A stretch of DNA of 6,516 nt from Flammeovirgaceae bacterium (GTDB lineage Bacteria > Bacteroidota > Bacteroidia > Cytophagales > MED-G16), in NCBI GenBank assembly GCA_002701745.1, contig NZWZ01000057.1, positions 1 through 6,516 on the forward strand, read 5' to 3'. The translations under genes were made by a program, and so were the position numbers. The notes beneath the pieces are model-generated. The model was not told the origin of the DNA, did no database searches, and saw nothing but the letters and a program-made list of their open reading frames with translations. Below are positions 4,284 through 6,516 of this stretch, one piece after another. The first letter of the stretch is position 1; each line of letters begins with the position of its first letter.

Positions 4284-6516
4284 GCAACTCTTTCTTTAGA
4301 AATATGCCGGTATAACTATTTTTTTTCTTTATAATTTTTTCTGGTGTTCCTTCTGCTATGACATAGCCACCTTTATCTCCACCTTCCGGACCTAAATCAA
4401 TAATATGGTCAGCGCATTTAATTACATCCATATTATGTTCAATAATGAGCACAGTATTTCCTCTGTCAATAAGTCTATTGAGAACTATCATTAAATTTTG
4501 AATATCATGAAAATGCAACCCTGTTGTGGGCTCGTCCAAAATAAATAGAGTTTTCCCTGTATCTTTTTTATAGAGCTCAGAGGCTAATTTTACTCTTTGA
4601 GCTTCCCCTCCTGATAACATAGTTGAAGGCTGACCTAACTTTATATAACCCAAACCAACTTCGTCAAGAGCTTTCAGCTTATTTGATATTTTTGGTTGAT
4701 TTTTAAAAAAAGTTACTGCATCAGAAACAGTCATATCTAAAATGTCTGAGATTGATTTTCCTTTATATCTTACCTCCAATGTATCACGATTATACCTTTT
4801 ACCATTACAAGACTCACAGTTTACAAACACGTTAGGTAAGAAATCCATTTCTACTAATCTTATACCGGCACCCCTACATGTTTCACATCTCCCCCCCTTT
4901 ACATTAAATGAAAAAGCCCCTTGTTTTAACCCTCGAATTTTTGATTCAGTGAGAGATGAAAATAAATTTCTGATATCAGTAAAAACTCCAGTATATGTTG
5001 CAGGGTTAGACCTTGGAGTTCTACCAATGGGAGATTGGTCTACCTCAATTAGTTTATTTATATTTTCAATTCCTTTAATTTTATTGAAAGGCAAGAACTG
5101 TTTTCTTGAATTATATAGTTCCTTTTTTAGGTATGTAGACAGAGTTCCGTGTATTAACGACGACTTTCCGCTACCTGATACCCCAGTAACACAAACCATA
5201 CATCCAAGAGGTATTGACAAGTCTACTTTTCTTAAATTATTTCCAATTGCACCAAAGATATTTATACTATCACCGTTTCCAGGCCTCCTTTCTTTAGGAA
5301 TCTCAATATCTAACTCTCTAGTTAAAAATTTAGAAGTAAGAGATTTTTGTTTTAAGAAATTTGATAATTTTCCATGAGCTACGACAACACCACCACCAAC
5401 ACCAGGACCCGGACCAATATCAATAATATTATCTGCACATTCCATCATATCTCTATCATGTTCTACAACTATTACAGTATTACCTAAATCTCTCAGTTCC
5501 TTGAGAGAATCTATTAGTTTATTATTATCTCTCTGATGAAGGCCAATGCTTGGCTCGTCAAGAATATATAGAACCCCAACTAACTTTGTTCCAATTTGTG
5601 TTGCAAGTCTAATTCTTTGCGCCTCTCCACCCGATAAAGTTCTTAGAGGCCTGTCTAAACTTAAATACTCAAGACCTAAGTTATACATAAGTTCTACCCT
5701 CTGTTTAATTTCTTTAATTATAGGCTCAGCAATTATTTTTTGTTCTTTAGTTAAAAATTGTTCAACAGAAGAAAGCCAATTTCTTAAACCTTTAATATCC
5801 ATTGAGTTTAAATCCGATATTGAGGTATCATTAATTTTAAAGAATAAAGATTCCTTCTTTAATCTTTTCCCTGAACACGTATCACAGTTGGATTCTGTGA
5901 TAAAGTCAGTCATAAAATCTTTTGTCTTACCTGATCTAAATTTTAATGTTTTTTTAATAAAGCCACTTACGCCATTAAATTTAGTATGCCATAAAGTACC
6001 AGGATATTTAGTAGATTCTACTGCAACGTCAATGTTTTCCCCAAATAAAATATTATCGAGAATGTTTTCAGGAATGTTTTTAATTGGTGTAGAAATATCT
6101 AATCCGCTTTGTTTTAAAACAGCATCAATTTTTTTGAATACCCACATGTCTCTGTACTGACCTAATGGAGCAATTGCTCCTCTGCTTATACTTAGGTTTT
6201 CATCAACAATGATATTTTCCTTTAGGATTTTATCTTCTACTCCTAAGCCTTTACAGGTGTCACACCAACCATAAGGAGAATTAAATGAAAAACTATTAGG
6301 TGATGGCTCCTCATATGAAATCCCGGTATCTGGATCCACCAAACTCTTGGAATAAAACTTTGAATTATTGTCTTCATCAATAACGTATAATGTTTTGTCC
6401 CCGCTTTTAATCGCAATGTCAACAGAGTTAGATAGTCTAGATGTTTCGCCTTCTGAAACTACAAGTTTATCAACAACAATTTCAATATCATGAATGACAT
6501 ATCTGTCAAGCTGCAT
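4273..6516 (-). CDS. uvrA: UvrA, excinuclease ABC ATPase subunit (C-terminal 747 codons, 5' end outside window)
   Basis: UvrA is the DNA-damage-sensing subunit of nucleotide excision repair. It dimerises, finds distorted DNA and loads UvrB in the cytoplasm. The full protein is about 940 residues, so roughly 190 N-terminal residues, including the first Walker A, lie beyond the right edge. The Met at 6514-6516 is internal, since the LDRYVIHDIEIVVDKLVV that follows is a mid-protein motif. In fragment numbering: CDTC (85-88), insertion domain (about 92-200), CDTCSGKRL (211-219), first ABC signature LSGGEAQR (294-301), Walker B YILDEP (317-322) and switch His (353). The second half has Walker A GVSGSGKSS (445-453), zinc-module cysteines 544, 547, 567 and 570, second LSGGEAQR (634-641), Walker B FILDEP (658-663) and switch His (694). 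All visible catalytic motifs are intact. One oddity is that the CxxC pair many UvrAs carry before FSFNSP is absent here. The gene ends in TAA, overlapping the hemW end by 11 bases. Confidence 0.97.
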   Translation of the reverse strand: MQLDRYVIHDIEIVVDKLVVSEGETSRLSNSVDIAIKSGDKTLYVIDEDNNSKFYSKSLVDPDTGISYEEPSPNSFSFNSPYGWCDTCKGLGVEDKILKENIIVDENLSISRGAIAPLGQYRDMWVFKKIDAVLKQSGLDISTPIKNIPENILDNILFGENIDVAVESTKYPGTLWHTKFNGVSGFIKKTLKFRSGKTKDFMTDFITESNCDTCSGKRLKKESLFFKINDTSISDLNSMDIKGLRNWLSSVEQFLTKEQKIIAEPIIKEIKQRVELMYNLGLEYLSLDRPLRTLSGGEAQRIRLATQIGTKLVGVLYILDEPSIGLHQRDNNKLIDSLKELRDLGNTVIVVEHDRDMMECADNIIDIGPGPGVGGGVVVAHGKLSNFLKQKSLTSKFLTRELDIEIPKERRPGNGDSINIFGAIGNNLRKVDLSIPLGCMVCVTGVSGSGKSSLIHGTLSTYLKKELYNSRKQFLPFNKIKGIENINKLIEVDQSPIGRTPRSNPATYTGVFTDIRNLFSSLTESKIRGLKQGAFSFNVKGGRCETCRGAGIRLVEMDFLPNVFVNCESCNGKRYNRDTLEVRYKGKSISDILDMTVSDAVTFFKNQPKISNKLKALDEVGLGYIKLGQPSTMLSGGEAQRVKLASELYKKDTGKTLFILDEPTTGLHFHDIQNLMIVLNRLIDRGNTVLIIEHNMDVIKCADHIIDLGPEGGDKGGYVIAEGTPEKIIKKKNSYTGIFLKKELLSK

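Noticed and set aside
4290..4326. T-run on the plus strand at 4319-4326 as a hemW terminator
   Set aside because: The bases before it allow only a 4-bp stem including a G-T pair (near TATGCCGGTATA), too weak for an intrinsic terminator. The T-run encodes lysines of UvrA on the other strand.
4742..6160. Long plus-strand open frames at 4742-5377 and 5546-6160
   Set aside because: Both are antisense to uvrA, whose conserved motifs run throughout this stretch. They lack domains and good starts.
1..6516. Mobile elements, CRISPR arrays, tRNA or rRNA genes, riboswitches
   Set aside because: No long direct repeats, transposase-like frames, cloverleaf sequences or conserved RNA motifs were seen. The non-coding DNA amounts to fewer than 200 bases.

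Overview
This AT-rich window comes from the chromosome of a Bacteroidota bacterium, most likely a flavobacterium-like lineage with a type IX secretion system (T9SS). The evidence is a GldK-type lipoprotein, a PorP/SprF-family outer-membrane protein and a DUF4271-type membrane protein. Promoter-like sites also match the Bacteroidota -7 element TAnnTTTG. No species can be named from the sequence alone. All six genes look like native, ordinarily spaced chromosomal genes. I see no mobile element, tRNA, rRNA, CRISPR array or pseudogene.

Layout in coordinate order: (1) 1-512, minus strand, the N-terminal 170 codons of gldK, which runs off the left edge. (2) 513-655, a 143-base non-coding leader of gldK with two exact TAnnTTTG matches and two small inverted repeats. 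(3) 656-1606, minus, a porP/sprF-family gene. (4) 1610-2401, minus, a uroporphyrinogen-III synthase (HemD/HEM4) family gene, 3 bases before porP. (5) 2439-3185, minus, a six-helix membrane protein of the DUF4271 type. (6) 3165-4283, plus, hemW, encoding the radical-SAM heme chaperone long confused with HemN. (7) 4273-6516, minus, the C-terminal 747 codons of uvrA, which runs off the right edge.

Read along the minus strand, DUF4271, hemD-like, porP/sprF and gldK form one co-directional series leading into what is usually gldK-gldL-gldM-gldN, outside the window. GldK and PorP/SprF are envelope parts of the T9SS and gliding machinery. How the HemD-like and DUF4271 genes relate to it is unknown; co-transcription would be the simplest reason for the order. 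hemW diverges from this series with its 5' end overlapping the DUF4271 gene, and it converges on uvrA with an 11-base 3' overlap. The layout is therefore very compact, and the only sizeable intergenic gap is the gldK leader.

I did not find a clearly new biological system. The items most worth checking are the regulatory architecture before gldK, the linkage of HemD-like and DUF4271 genes to T9SS genes, the divergent overlapping starts of hemW and DUF4271, and a cysteine pair apparently missing from UvrA.
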